A program made the translations under genes and the position numbers. A stretch of DNA of 64,000 nt from Rhizobium herbae (lineage in GTDB: Bacteria > Pseudomonadota > Alphaproteobacteria > Rhizobiales > Rhizobiaceae): the NCBI RefSeq assembly GCF_017873135.1, contig NZ_JAGGJV010000002.1, positions 372,001 to 436,000 on the forward strand. The letters are read 5' to 3'. Of this stretch, positions 35,667-44,781 are shown one piece after another; position 1 is the first letter of the stretch, and each line of letters starts with the position of its first letter. A model generated the notes under the pieces. That model had not been told where the DNA came from. It saw nothing but the letters and a program-made list of their open reading frames with translations, and searched no databases.

Positions 35667-36776
35667 TCACACGCCAGCGATCTCCAGTCTCTCCACGCGC
35701 CGGCTCTCGGATGGCGCGAAAGGTTGCGCCAGGCGCTTGCCGGTATCGGCGTCGAAGAAATGCAGGCGCTCCGGCGCGATGGAGAGGGCCAGGGTTTCGG
35801 CAATCTCGATTTCAGGCGACAGCGACGCCGTCAGCTTCTTGCCGTCGACGGTGCCGTGGACCAGCCTTTGGGCACCCAGTTCCTCGATGTAATCGACTTT
35901 CATCGTCAGCGCCTGTTCGCCGGTTGTGGCGATCCGCAGGTCTTCGGCGCGGATGCCGACGGTGATCTGGCCGGGGAAGGCGGCGGGGCGGCCGAGGTCG
36001 AGGACCTGGCTGCCGAAATGCAGCTGGTTGCCCTCGCGGGTGCCGCGCAGCAGGTTCATGGCCGGTGAGCCGATGAAGCTGGCGACGAAGGTGGAGGCGG
36101 GGGTGTGGTAGACGTCGAGCGGCCGGCCGATCTGCTCGATCTGGCCGCCGTTGAGGACGACGAGGCGGTCGGCCAGCGTCATCGCTTCCAGCTGGTCGTG
36201 GGTGACATAGAGCGAGGTCGTGCCGAGGCGCTTCTGCAACTGCTTGATCTCGCCACGCATCGAGACGCGCAGCTTGGCGTCGAGGTTGGAGAGCGGCTCG
36301 TCGAACAGGAAGGCGGCGGGCTTGCGCACGATCGCACGGCCCATGGCGACGCGCTGGCGCTGGCCGCCGGAGAGCGCACGCGGCTTGCGGGTGAGATATT
36401 GCTCGATCTCCAGCATGCGGGCAGCTTCCGCCACGCGCGCGTCGATCTCGGCCTTCGGCGTGCCGCGGTTTTTCAGGCCGTAGGCCAGGTTGTTGTAGAC
36501 GGTCATGTGCGGATAGAGCGCATAGTTCTGGAAGACCATGGCGATGTCGCGCTCGGCCGGCTCGATATCGTTGATGACGCGGTCGCCGATTTCGACCGTG
36601 CCCTTGGAGATCGCCTCAAGGCCGGCGACCATGCGCAACAGCGTGGACTTGCCGCAGCCGGACGGGCCGACCAGCACGATGAACTCGCCGTCGGCGATGT
36701 CGATCGACACGGATTTCACCGCCTCGACGCCGCCGGCATAGATCTTCGAAACATTGGTGATGTTGATCGCTGCCAT
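35667..36776 (-). CDS. ugpC: Glycerol-3-phosphate ABC importer, ATP-binding subunit
   Basis: 369 residues. Walker A is GPSGCGKST near residue 37, the signature LSGGQRQR, Walker [17 protein letters not shown], and the Q-loop [14 protein letters not shown]-terminal TOBE/OB regulatory region (from about residue 240) is typical of the MalK/UgpC type. It energises uptake of sn-glycerol-3-phosphate and its diesters. It is the last gene of ugpBAEC, 13 bases after ugpE. Confidence 0.93.
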   Translation of the reverse strand: MAAINITNVSKIYAGGVEAVKSVSIDIADGEFIVLVGPSGCGKSTLLRMVAGLEAISKGTVEIGDRVINDIEPAERDIAMVFQNYALYPHMTVYNNLAYGLKNRGTPKAEIDARVAEAARMLEIEQYLTRKPRALSGGQRQRVAMGRAIVRKPAAFLFDEPLSNLDAKLRVSMRGEIKQLQKRLGTTSLYVTHDQLEAMTLADRLVVLNGGQIEQIGRPLDVYHTPASTFVASFIGSPAMNLLRGTREGNQLHFGSQVLDLGRPAAFPGQITVGIRAEDLRIATTGEQALTMKVDYIEELGAQRLVHGTVDGKKLTASLSPEIEIAETLALSIAPERLHFFDADTGKRLAQPFAPSESRRVERLEIAGV

Positions 36777-36789
36777 GGCCGCGTCTCCT

Positions 36790-37632
36790 CTACTTGTCGC
36801 TTTCGGTGAGGCCTTTGATGAACCAGCGCTGGAAGATCATGACGATCATCACCGGCGGCAGCATGGCGAGGATCGCCAGGGCAAAGGCCTCGTTGTAATC
36901 GGGAATGTTGGAGCCGACCCAGACCAGCAGGATCTGCTTGATGCCGCGCACCAGCGTGAAGAAGCTCTCGTCGGTGGTCATCAGGGTGGGCCAGAGATAC
37001 TGGTTCCAGCCATAGACGAACATGATGATGAAGATCGCCGCGATCATCGTCTTCGACAGCGGCACGATCACGTCGATGAAGAACTTGAAGGGGCCTGCGC
37101 CATCGATGCGGGCGGCTTCCAAGAGTTCGTCGGGGATCGATTTGAAGAACTGGCGGAAATAGAAGGTGCCGGTGGCCGACGCCAGAAGCGGCACGATCAG
37201 GCCGGTATAGGTGTTGGTGAGATGCAGCGTGTTCATCACCTCGTAGGAGGGCAGGATGCGCACTTCGAGCGGTAGCAGTAGGGTGGTGAAGATCATCCAG
37301 AAGGTGATGGTGGCGAAGCGGAAGCGGAAATAGACCAGCGCATAGGCCGCCAGCATCGACAGGATGATCTTGCCGGCGGCAAATCCGACGCCGAGGATCA
37401 GCGAGTTCATCATCATCCTGAGACCGGTGATCTTGCCGGTAAAGCCGCCCTGTTTGGTCAAGACGGTCGTGTAGGTGTCGATGAAATGGCCGCCGGGCAG
37501 GATCTGCAGGCCGTTGCGATGGATCTCGGCGGCCTCGTGGCTCGACGTCATCAGGGCCACCAAGAGTGGGCCGACCATGAAGAACACGCCCATCATCAGG
37601 ATGACATGGTCGAAAAGTTTCGTGCGATGCAT
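36790..37632 (-). CDS. ugpE: Glycerol-3-phosphate ABC importer, permease UgpE
   Basis: 280 residues with six membrane helices. The EAA loop, [20 protein letters not shown] (about residue 195), contacts the ATPase. I chose the ATG at 37632 because GGAGG lies seven bases upstream; the first gene base overlaps nothing of note, and ugpA ends 15 bases earlier on the same strand. The protein pairs with UgpA to form the membrane channel. Confidence 0.92.
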   Translation of the reverse strand: MHRTKLFDHVILMMGVFFMVGPLLVALMTSSHEAAEIHRNGLQILPGGHFIDTYTTVLTKQGGFTGKITGLRMMMNSLILGVGFAAGKIILSMLAAYALVYFRFRFATITFWMIFTTLLLPLEVRILPSYEVMNTLHLTNTYTGLIVPLLASATGTFYFRQFFKSIPDELLEAARIDGAGPFKFFIDVIVPLSKTMIAAIFIIMFVYGWNQYLWPTLMTTDESFFTLVRGIKQILLVWVGSNIPDYNEAFALAILAMLPPVMIVMIFQRWFIKGLTESDK

Positions 37633-37646
37633 GATCTCGCCTCCGC

Positions 37647-38633
37647 TCAATTGTAGTGGACGCGCCGCTCGATGAAGCGGAACTGGAAGATGGTGAGCAC
37701 GAAGACGATGATCATCAGGATGACGGATTGCGCCGATGAGCCGCCGAGATCGTTGCCGCGGAAGCCGTCCATGTAGACCTTGTAGACCAGCGTGATCGGG
37801 TTGTTGGCCGCCTTGTCCTTCACCATCACGTCGATGACGCCGAACGTGTCGAACAGGGCGTAGGTGGTGTTGATGATCAGGAGGAAGAACGCGGTCGGGG
37901 CCAGCAGCGGCAGGGTGACGGTCCAGAAGCGGCGGAAGCCGGAGCGGCAGTCCATCAGCGCCGCCTCGCGCACCGAGACCGGGATGCCCTGCAGGCCGGA
38001 GAGGAAGAAGATGAAATTGTAGGGGATCTGTTTCCAGACCGAGACGACGATCATGGCAAACGCCGTGTCGTTATAGTCGAGGCCGACCTTGATATCCCAG
38101 CCGAAGAAAGCGGCGAATTTCACCAGCGGGCCGATATGCTGGTCGAACAGCATCATGCCCATCAGGCCGGCCACCGGCGGGGCGATGGCATAGACCCAGA
38201 TCAAAAGCGTCTTGTAGGTGGCATTGCCCTTGATGACGCCGTCGGCCTTGACGGCGAGCAAAAGGCCGATCGCCAGCGAAAAGAAAGTCACGAGTGCGGT
38301 GAAAACGGCGGTGAAGCGGGCGATGCCGAGATATTCGCCGGATTTCAGCACGTCGGTATAATTGGCAAAGCCGACGAAGGTGGAGCCGAAGCCGAAAGGG
38401 TCCTCGAGGTAGAAGGACGACTGGATCGCCTGGACCGAGGGCCAGTAGAAGAATATGAAGATGATCGCCATCTGCGGGGCAAGGAAGAGATAGGGCAGCA
38501 GCGGCGAATTGAATTGCACGCGCTTGGCAAAGTGCGGCTCGGATGGAGCGGACCGGAAACGCCGGAAAAACCCGCCGGCAGCGGGGGCTGCAAGCGTTCC
38601 GGACATTGTCGAGGGAAGGGGCGTGTTCGTCAT
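37647..38633 (-). CDS. ugpA: Glycerol-3-phosphate ABC importer, permease UgpA
   Basis: 328 residues, about 35 longer than E. coli UgpA. The extra length is an N-terminal stretch rich in Ala, Pro and Arg before the first helix (LLPYLFLAPQMAIIFIFFYW). The EAA loop reads EAALMDCRSGFRRFWTVTLP (about residue 205). A later start (MSGTLAAP) would shorten the extension. It follows ugpB after 143 bases that hold a large palindromic repeat. Confidence 0.9.
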   Translation of the reverse strand: MTNTPLPSTMSGTLAAPAAGGFFRRFRSAPSEPHFAKRVQFNSPLLPYLFLAPQMAIIFIFFYWPSVQAIQSSFYLEDPFGFGSTFVGFANYTDVLKSGEYLGIARFTAVFTALVTFFSLAIGLLLAVKADGVIKGNATYKTLLIWVYAIAPPVAGLMGMMLFDQHIGPLVKFAAFFGWDIKVGLDYNDTAFAMIVVSVWKQIPYNFIFFLSGLQGIPVSVREAALMDCRSGFRRFWTVTLPLLAPTAFFLLIINTTYALFDTFGVIDVMVKDKAANNPITLVYKVYMDGFRGNDLGGSSAQSVILMIIVFVLTIFQFRFIERRVHYN

Positions 38634-38665
38634 GAACGGGCTTTCGAAATATCCGAGTTTACGGA

Positions 38666-38770
38666 GGGGCTCCCTCCCCCTTGTGGGGAGGGTTGGGGAG
38701 GGGACTTCTTTTAAAAAGAAGAACCCCTCCCGACCCTTCGGGCCATCCTCCCCACAAGGGGGAGGGGAAG
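38666..38770. repeat. Large palindromic repeat between ugpB and ugpA
   Basis: About 105 bases with outer arms CTCCCTCCCCCTTGTGGGGA and its complement near 38747-38767, inner arms GAGGGG/CCCCTC, and a central CTTCTTTT/AAAAAGAAG palindrome. Embedded smaller hairpins occur in each arm (CCTCCCC-CTTGT-GGGGAGG). In the ugp mRNA it should form a long stable structure between the binding-protein and permease genes, which often keeps the binding protein more abundant. Confidence 0.8.
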
Positions 38771-38776
38771 ACCGGA

Positions 38777-40075
38777 TCAACCAGCCGTCTTTGCAAACCG
38801 GGCGAGAAGTTCGTTGCCTTCCTTCTCGATCGTGTCGAAGGCGTCCTTGACGGAGACTTCGTTTGCGAAGATGCGGCCGTATTCGCGTTCCATGATTTCG
38901 CGGATCTGCGGGTAGAAGCCGAGGCGGTAGCCCTTCGACCATTCACCGGCCGGCAGCATCAGCTGCTTGATGCCGACTTCGGCGGCCGGCTTCTCGTTGT
39001 AGTAGCCTTCCTTCTTGGCAAGCTCGTAGGCTGCCTTGGTGATGGCGACGTAACCTGTGGCCTTGTGGTAGAACACCTGGATTTCCGGCGAGGTCAGGAA
39101 CTGGAAGAAGTCGGCGACGCACTTGTTTTCTTCATCAGACTTGCCGGACATCGCAAAGAGCGCGGCGCCGCCGATGAAGGACGAGGTGCCGGCGCCCTTG
39201 ATCGAGCCCCAGTACGGCAGGAAGGTTGCCGAGAACGGCATCTGCGCCGTCTTCTGCAGGCCGCCGAACGAGCCCGAGGAACCGATCCACAGGGCAGCCT
39301 TGTTTTCTTCGAACATCTTCTGGTTATCGTTCCAGCCGGCGCCGTAATAGGCGAAATAGCCTTCGTCGGCCCAGGCCTTCAGCTTGTCGAACATCATGAT
39401 CAGGTTCGGGTCGGTGACCTTCAGCTGCGTGTCGACGACGCTATCGTAGCCGTTGTTGTTGCTGGCGAACTGGATGTTGTTGCGCGAGAAGAAGTTCTCG
39501 GTGAACTGCCAGGTCAGCTGCGACTGGACGAGCGGGATGAAGCCGGCTGCCTTGAGCTTCGGTGCGGCGGCTTCGAACTCTTCCCAGGTCTTCGGAGCTT
39601 CGACGCCGGCCTTCTTCAGGGCCTCATTGTTGATGTACATGATCGGCGCCGAGGAGTTGAACGGCATGCCGACGAACTTGCCTTCGCTATCGGCGTAGAA
39701 ATAGCGAACGCCGTCGATGAAGGCGTCGCGGTCGAATGTGTAGCCGGCTTTGTTGATCAGGTCTTCAGCCGGGATGACGGCGCCCTTGGCATTGATGATC
39801 GTCGCGGCACCCGCGTCGAAAACCTGCAGGATGTTCGGCTGTTCGCCCGAACGGAAGGCGGCGATGCCGGAAGCGAGCGCCTCTTCATAAGTGCCCTTGG
39901 AAACCGGGGTCAGGGCACAGGCGGTCTGCGACGCATTGAACTTGGTGGCGACCTCGTTGATGACTTCGCCGTTGCGGCCGGCCATGCCGTGCCACCAGGT
40001 GATGTTGGTCGCGGCAAACGAGGAGGTGGCGGAGAAAACCAGCGCGAGGCCGGTCATCGTGAATTTCCTGATCAT
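38777..40075 (-). CDS. ugpB: Glycerol-3-phosphate-binding periplasmic protein
   Basis: 432 residues. A signal peptide (MIRKFTMTGLALVFSATSSF, cleaved near AFAA-like SSFAA) precedes a type 1 solute-binding protein with ITWWHGMAGRNGEVI, the start pattern of UgpB, and the late PYWGSIKGAGTSSFIGGAAL. It captures glycerol-3-phosphate and glycerophosphodiesters. AAAGGAA precedes the ATG at 40075. It is the first gene of ugpBAEC; rhizobial ugp genes are induced by phosphate limitation through PhoB, and a partial Pho-box-like site lies upstream. Confidence 0.93.
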   Translation of the reverse strand: MIRKFTMTGLALVFSATSSFAATNITWWHGMAGRNGEVINEVATKFNASQTACALTPVSKGTYEEALASGIAAFRSGEQPNILQVFDAGAATIINAKGAVIPAEDLINKAGYTFDRDAFIDGVRYFYADSEGKFVGMPFNSSAPIMYINNEALKKAGVEAPKTWEEFEAAAPKLKAAGFIPLVQSQLTWQFTENFFSRNNIQFASNNNGYDSVVDTQLKVTDPNLIMMFDKLKAWADEGYFAYYGAGWNDNQKMFEENKAALWIGSSGSFGGLQKTAQMPFSATFLPYWGSIKGAGTSSFIGGAALFAMSGKSDEENKCVADFFQFLTSPEIQVFYHKATGYVAITKAAYELAKKEGYYNEKPAAEVGIKQLMLPAGEWSKGYRLGFYPQIREIMEREYGRIFANEVSVKDAFDTIEKEGNELLARFAKTAG

Positions 40076-40147
40076 GGCAGTTCCTTTCACCAGGGTTAAG
40101 GTGAGGAACCGGCTATCGGCCTTTCATGACGGGCGGATAACGCTTTT

Positions 40148-40165
40148 ATGTCGATTCGATTACAA
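40148..40165 (-). promoter_or_regulatory. Candidate Pho box upstream of ugpB
   Basis: On the minus strand TTGTAAT-CGAA-TCGACAT has the 7-4-7 layout of a Pho box. It matches the CTGTCAT half-site at 5 and 4 of 7 positions. It lies 73 bases before the ugpB ATG. The match is weak and the call rests partly on the known PhoB control of rhizobial ugp operons. Confidence 0.3.
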
Positions 40166-40179
40166 CTGTGCACGCGCGT

Positions 40180-40548
40180 TCAAAAAGCATCGGGTAGATG
40201 GACAGGCCAACGCCATGGCGTGACGGAAACGATGTCGTAGCGGATTGAAAGGCGTGCGGAATCCCTTTGTTTCGAGAGCCAGAGATCGCTTGCGGCACGA
40301 ATGCGGCGCTGTGCAAAATCGGAAACGGCAAAAACGGAATCCTCCAGCGATCGGCGGGCTTTTACCTCGACGCAGGCAACCAGATTGCCCTTGCGTGCAA
40401 TGATATCGATTTCACCCAGCTTGGTGCGATAGCGGAAGGCGACGATGCGGTAGCCCTTGAGGATGAGCGACAGGGCGGCGCGGTATTCGGCCAGCGAGCC
40501 GCGCCGGAGTGCTTTCAGTCTCTTGCTGTCGGGCGTCTCACGGCTCAT
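40180..40548 (-). CDS. yraN: YraN family protein (UPF0102), predicted endonuclease fold
   Basis: 122 residues. The Holliday-junction-resolvase-like core has [20 protein letters not shown] (about 38-57; the E and D are candidate metal ligands) and VEVKARRS shortly after. The cellular role is unknown. The start overlaps the 3' end of rsmI by 11 bases, and the rsmI-yraN order is conserved in many proteobacteria. Confidence 0.9.
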   Translation of the reverse strand: MSRETPDSKRLKALRRGSLAEYRAALSLILKGYRIVAFRYRTKLGEIDIIARKGNLVACVEVKARRSLEDSVFAVSDFAQRRIRAASDLWLSKQRDSARLSIRYDIVSVTPWRWPVHLPDAF

Positions 40549-41467
40549 TCCGGTCCTTGAGCTCCAGCAGCCGGTCGTAGAGGTCCTTGCGATTAAGCCC
40601 CGTCTGCTTGGCGGCCTCGGTTGCCGCCTTGCCGGTGGACATATCCTTCACCAGCGCCAGCAGGATCGCATCGACATCGTCGGCCTCCGGGGCTGCCGGC
40701 GCGTCAGGCGGGCCGATGACAAGCACGATCTCGCCCTTGACGGTGGCACCCTCATCGTAAAACGCCTTGAGTTCGGCCAGCGTGCCGCGCCGGAATTCCT
40801 CGAAGGTCTTGGTGAGTTCGCGGCAGACGGAGGCGCGGCGCTCCGGCCCGAGCACATCATGGGCGGCAACGATGGTCGCCGCGATCCGGTGCGGGGATTC
40901 AAAGAACATCAGCGTCGCGGGAATGGACGCAAGTTCCGCGAACCGGTCGCGGCGTGCCTTGTCCTTGGAGGGGAGGAAGCCCGCGAAGAGAAAGGCGTCG
41001 TTGGGAAGACCCGAACCGACGAGCGCCGCCAGCGGCGCCGACGCGCCGGGAATGGGCACGACGCGATGGCCGGCCTCGATGGCGATCTGGCCGAGGCGGT
41101 AGCCGGGATCGGAGACCAGCGGCGTGCCGGCATCCGAGACGAGGGCGACGGATTTGCCCTGGTCGAGCGCGGCAAGCAGCTTCGGCCCGACCTCGTTGGC
41201 ATTGTATTCGTGATAGGCGTAGGGCCGGTTGACGATGCCGTAGCGATCAAGCAGCACGCGGGTCACGCGGGTATCCTCGCAGGCCAGCACATCGGCGCCG
41301 GCCAGTGTTTCCAGCGCCCGCAGGGTGATGTCGGAGAGATTGCCGATCGGGGTCGCGACCAGATAGAGCGCCGGCTCCAGCGGCCGCGCGGGCACGGCGA
41401 CATTGTGCAGGCGGTAGCTCTTCTGCCGCTCGCTTGCTCCGGTGGCGCCGTCTGCCTGATGTTCCAC
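40538..41467 (-). CDS. rsmI: 16S rRNA 2'-O-ribose C1402 methyltransferase RsmI
   Basis: 309 residues from a GTG start. The tetrapyrrole-methylase fold shows [19 protein letters not shown] near residue 28, [17 protein letters not shown] and [17 protein letters not shown], all typical of RsmI. It methylates the ribose of C1402 in 16S rRNA with SAM. The C-terminal helical part ([39 protein letters not shown] in two pieces) is also typical. No ATG fits the start; a TTG at 41527 would add 20 residues. Confidence 0.92.
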   Translation of the reverse strand: MEHQADGATGASERQKSYRLHNVAVPARPLEPALYLVATPIGNLSDITLRALETLAGADVLACEDTRVTRVLLDRYGIVNRPYAYHEYNANEVGPKLLAALDQGKSVALVSDAGTPLVSDPGYRLGQIAIEAGHRVVPIPGASAPLAALVGSGLPNDAFLFAGFLPSKDKARRDRFAELASIPATLMFFESPHRIAATIVAAHDVLGPERRASVCRELTKTFEEFRRGTLAELKAFYDEGATVKGEIVLVIGPPDAPAAPEADDVDAILLALVKDMSTGKAATEAAKQTGLNRKDLYDRLLELKDRNEP

Positions 41468-41546
41468 GATGTTATTCTTTCTGCTTGTTCTGACTCCTCT
41501 TATGGGCGAGCCGTGCGAAGGCGGCAAGTGCCGACTCTCCGTCGTC

Positions 41547-41668
41547 CCCTCTCCCCGCAGGCGGGGAGAGGGTTAGGGTGAGGGGCTCAGCCTAACCCTC
41601 ACAGATATCGCCGCACGTGGCCCCTCATCCGGCCTGTCGGCCACCTTCTCCCCGCAGGCGGGGAGAAG
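41547..41668. repeat. Cluster of two rhizobial palindromic elements
   Basis: The first has CCCTCTCCCCG-CAGG-CGGGGAGAGGG followed by TTAGGGTGAGGGG and, after a short gap, CCTAACCCTCAC. The second, at about 41619-41668, has CCCCTCATCC, GGCC-TGTC-GGCC, and CCTTCTCCCCG-CAGG-CGGGGAGAAGG; it is an inverted relative of 6112-6161. Together they fill most of the gap between rsmI and the orphan gene at 41870. No gene is seen in 41468-41869. Confidence 0.8.
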
Positions 41669-41869
41669 GGAGATGCCGCTCTATCCGTCGCTCCACAATC
41701 GCTCCAAGCAGGCTTCCCATATGCAATATCCTTGCGGCAAGGGCGGGATGTCTAAGGAAGGGGTATGCAGCTGCGGCACGCTTTGTAGCCAAAGCATCAG
41801 CAGAATAGCTGTAGAAGACTTCAAAGCAGCTGCCAAAAGCGGTCATTCTCTACGCTGCTATTTGCATAG

Positions 41870-42430
41870 TTATGAGCTCGCTGCTGCCATTACGATCTGC
41901 ACGATGGCCATCAACAGGCCTGCGATACCGATTACTCCCGCGAGCGTAGGAGAGCGCAAAAGGCGCATGATCTCAGGCCATAGTGGATCTGGAGTTTCAA
42001 TCAGCTTTTCCGCAGACTCTATCAATGCCATGGCATTGGCTGTGCGAGCGTTTGAGAGTTTGGCTGACTCGATAACCGCTCGCATCTCTATAAGAATGCG
42101 CCTAATTTCAGACTTTTGATATTCCGATAAGTTAATTCGACCGGTCCAGGCCGAACTGTCTATTCTTAGAGGAATCTCTCCCCGTTCCACGGCATCAAAC
42201 CCAGCGGCCGTAATCTGAAATAGCCTACCACCGGACATCTGGTATGCTTGCCGTGTAATAACCAAGCCTGCCGACTCTAAGTCATCTGTCAGGGCCAATA
42301 TGTATTGGTTCGCGTATTCCAGTCCTGTGTTTTTCCTGATCGTTGGAATAGTGCAGTACCGCGAGTTTCCGCTAGCCAAGCGTTGATACAGGTACTGAAG
42401 GATCGCTAGCTGATCATTTCTGGCGCTCAC
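41870..42430 (-). CDS. Orphan protein: possible winged helix with a C-terminal membrane anchor
   Basis: 186 residues. The N-terminal 80 residues look like a winged helix (QLAILQYLYQRLASGNSRYC, then YILALTDDLESAGLVITRQA and GGRLFQITAAGFDAVERGEI). A middle helical stretch follows (KSEIRRILIEMRAVIESAKL). The last 30 residues contain one hydrophobic segment (LAGVIGIAGLLMAIVQIVMA) and a short tail, as in tail-anchored proteins. The gene is AT-richer than its neighbours and uses rarer codons, which suggests recent transfer. I recognise no family. It stands alone between a repeat cluster and dnaN. Confidence 0.65.
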   Translation of the reverse strand: MSARNDQLAILQYLYQRLASGNSRYCTIPTIRKNTGLEYANQYILALTDDLESAGLVITRQAYQMSGGRLFQITAAGFDAVERGEIPLRIDSSAWTGRINLSEYQKSEIRRILIEMRAVIESAKLSNARTANAMALIESAEKLIETPDPLWPEIMRLLRSPTLAGVIGIAGLLMAIVQIVMAAASS

Positions 42431-42779
42431 CTTTATTTCCTCTAATTTTTACCGGTTCGGCAGCATTTTTTATCATCCAAGTGAGTTATGGCTACCGAAT
42501 TGCGATCGGCGTCAACCAATCACTGTCGCTCCGGCCAAAACGTGACAAAAGATGTTGTACCCTCTGCCATAACATCGCGGTAAGCGTAACGTGAGACGGG
42601 ATATTGGGGACGACGGCACAATCCCGTTGACAATCGTTCCGACTCTCCAGCGATAGCGCTTGATTTCCGCGACCTCTTTCTGCCATTTTGCCCGTCCACA
42701 TCTTTGCTGTCCTTGGGCAGTCGAATACGTAAAGGCCGGGAAACACGTTTCCGGCGATGGTTGAAAGCGGTAGCATCTC
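42431..42779 (+). other. 349-base upstream region of dnaN
   Basis: No gene is seen. A TTGACA box lies at 42627-42632, but the matching -10 (about 42650, CGATAG-like) is poor. Close to the start a hairpin GCCGGGAAAC/GTTTCCGGC with one bulged G (about 42742-42763) lies in the dnaN leader. The left part is AT-rich like the orphan gene beside it. Confidence 0.4.
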
Positions 42780-43898
42780 ATGCGCATTACTCTCGAGCGG
42801 TCCAATCTCCTGAAGTCGCTGAACCACGTTCACCGCGTGGTCGAGCGTCGCAACACCATTCCGATCCTCTCGAACGTGCTTCTGCGCTCCGATGGCGCCA
42901 GCCTCGAGATGAAGGCGACCGATCTCGATCTCGAAATCACCGAGGCAACGCCGGCCCAGGTCGAAACGCCAGGTGCGACGACGGTTCCGGCGCATCTGCT
43001 TTACGATATCGTCCGCAAGCTGCCGGATGGCTCGGAAGTGGCGCTTGCCACCAATGCCGAAGGCACGGCGATGACGGTCCAGTCCGGTCGCTCCAAGTTC
43101 TCGCTGCAATGCCTGCCGCAATCGGATTTCCCGGATCTGACGGCCGGCGCCTTCACCCATACGTTCCGCATGAAGGCGACGGACCTGAAGATGCTGATCG
43201 ATCGCACCCAGTTCGCGATCTCGACGGAAGAGACACGCTACTATCTCAACGGCATCTATATCCACACGATCGAAAGCAAGGGCCAGCTGAAGCTGCGCGC
43301 CGTCGCTACAGACGGCCACCGTCTCGCCCGCGCCGATCTCGAAGCGCCGTCCGGCTCGGAAGGCATGCCGGGCATCATCATCCCGCGCAAGACGGTCAGC
43401 GAGTTGCAAAAGCTGGTCGACAATCCGGATGTGGTCGTCACCGTCGAAGTGTCGGATGCGAAGATCCGGCTGACGATCGGTTCGATCGTCATGACCTCCA
43501 AGCTGATCGACGGCACGTTCCCGGATTACCAGCGCGTCATTCCGGCCAACAACGACAAGGAACTGAAGATCGATTGCCAGGCATTTCAGCAGGCCGTCGA
43601 CCGCGTGTCGACGATTTCGTCGGAGCGCGGCCGCGCCGTCAAGCTGGCTTTGGCCGAGGGGCAATTGACGCTTACCGTCAACAACCCCGACTCGGGCAGC
43701 GCGACGGAGGAACTGGCGGTTGGCTATGACAGCGATCCGCTGGAAATCGGCTTCAACGCCAAATACCTGCTCGATATCACCGCCCAGCTTTCCGGCACGG
43801 ACGCCGTCTTCATGCTTGCCGATGCCGGCTCGCCGACGCTGGTGCGCGACATGGCGGGCGACGACGCGCTTTACGTGCTGATGCCGATGCGGGTGTAG
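42780..43898 (+). CDS. dnaN: DNA polymerase III beta sliding clamp
   Basis: 372 residues, the standard length, with three repeated clamp domains. Family stretches are RNTIPILSNVLLRS near residue 23, LLYDIVRKLPDG, and RYYLNGIYIH. The C-terminal end GDDALYVLMPMRV is the usual clamp ending. The clamp tethers DNA polymerase and many repair proteins. As in other Rhizobiales it is not next to dnaA. A strong terminator follows. Confidence 0.97.
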   Translation: MRITLERSNLLKSLNHVHRVVERRNTIPILSNVLLRSDGASLEMKATDLDLEITEATPAQVETPGATTVPAHLLYDIVRKLPDGSEVALATNAEGTAMTVQSGRSKFSLQCLPQSDFPDLTAGAFTHTFRMKATDLKMLIDRTQFAISTEETRYYLNGIYIHTIESKGQLKLRAVATDGHRLARADLEAPSGSEGMPGIIIPRKTVSELQKLVDNPDVVVTVEVSDAKIRLTIGSIVMTSKLIDGTFPDYQRVIPANNDKELKIDCQAFQQAVDRVSTISSERGRAVKLALAEGQLTLTVNNPDSGSATEELAVGYDSDPLEIGFNAKYLLDITAQLSGTDAVFMLADAGSPTLVRDMAGDDALYVLMPMRV

Positions 43899-43926
43899 CT
43901 GCTGTTCGGTGCCAGAGACTAAAGCA

Positions 43927-43955
43927 ACGGCCGGAACGATTTCCGGCCGTTTTTG
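43927..43955 (+). terminator. Terminator after dnaN
   Basis: ACGGCCGGAA and TTCCGGCCGT form a perfect 10-bp stem with a CGAT loop, followed by TTTTT. Confidence 0.92.
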
Positions 43956-44126
43956 TACCTGCCGGGGGCCAAGTGTGTGCTATCGAGGCCCTTGTGAATT
44001 ATATTGACGGAATGCCACCTCACTGAGCTGTTGGCATGTTGACATAATGACGCGAAATAACTTGTTTTTGTCGCAGTCGGCAACACATAATCATTTCGGA
44101 ATTGAAGACGCAGTGCCTGCAACGAC

Positions 44127-44149
44127 AGCCATGAAGTGCTGTCATGGCT
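44127..44149 (+). promoter_or_regulatory. Hairpin in the pmtA upstream region
   Basis: AGCCATGA (44127-44134) and TCATGGCT (44142-44149) are a perfect 8-bp inverted repeat, 27 bases before the pmtA ATG. A TTGACA box lies at 44039-44044. It could be an operator or leader stem. Confidence 0.35.
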
Positions 44150-44175
44150 TATGCGCCGTATTGGTGGAGATACGC

Positions 44176-44772
44176 ATGAATTTTCGTCTGAAAGAGCGCC
44201 TTGGCAAGAAATTCGACGAGGAAATCCGTTTCTTCAAGGGCTGGCGAAGCAATATGAAGGCAGTCGGCTCGATCGTGCCGACGTCAGGCATAACCGCCCG
44301 GAGGATGGCCAGCGTCGTCAATCCGCATTCAGGGCTTCCCGTTCTTGAACTCGGGCCTGGCACCGGCGTCATCACCAAGGCGATCCTGCAGAAGGGCGTT
44401 CAGCCGGAAAACCTCGTGTCGATCGAATTTTCCACGGATTTCTATCAGCATCTCGTCAAGACCTATCCCGGCGTCGATTTCATCAATGGGGATGCCTTCG
44501 ATCTGGACAAGACTTTGGGTGCGCGGAAAGATCAGCAGTTCGACAGTGTCGTCTCCGCCGTGCCGCTTCTCAACTTCCCGATGCACATGCGCGTGTCGCT
44601 GATCGATGATCTTTTGTCGCGTGTGCCCGTCGGCCGCCCGGTCATGCAGATTTCCTACGGCCCGCTGTCGCCGGTCGTCGCCATGCCGGACCGCTACCAG
44701 ATTTCCCATTATGATTTCGTCGTGCGCAACATTCCGCCGGCGCAATTGTGGGTCTATCGCAAGACACATTGA
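44176..44772 (+). CDS. pmtA: Phosphatidylethanolamine N-methyltransferase, rhizobial PmtA type
   Basis: 198 residues. The start FRLKERLGKKFDEEIRFFKG and the SAM-binding motif VLELGPGTGVITKAI (near residue 55) fit the rhizobial PmtA family; SAVPLLNFPM is the motif IV region. The enzyme methylates phosphatidylethanolamine three times with SAM to give phosphatidylcholine, and associates with the membrane through its basic N-terminal helix. I chose the ATG at 44176, with GGAGA upstream, over an ATG far upstream without support. Confidence 0.88.
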   Translation: MNFRLKERLGKKFDEEIRFFKGWRSNMKAVGSIVPTSGITARRMASVVNPHSGLPVLELGPGTGVITKAILQKGVQPENLVSIEFSTDFYQHLVKTYPGVDFINGDAFDLDKTLGARKDQQFDSVVSAVPLLNFPMHMRVSLIDDLLSRVPVGRPVMQISYGPLSPVVAMPDRYQISHYDFVVRNIPPAQLWVYRKTH

Positions 44773-44781
44773 GATCGCCCG

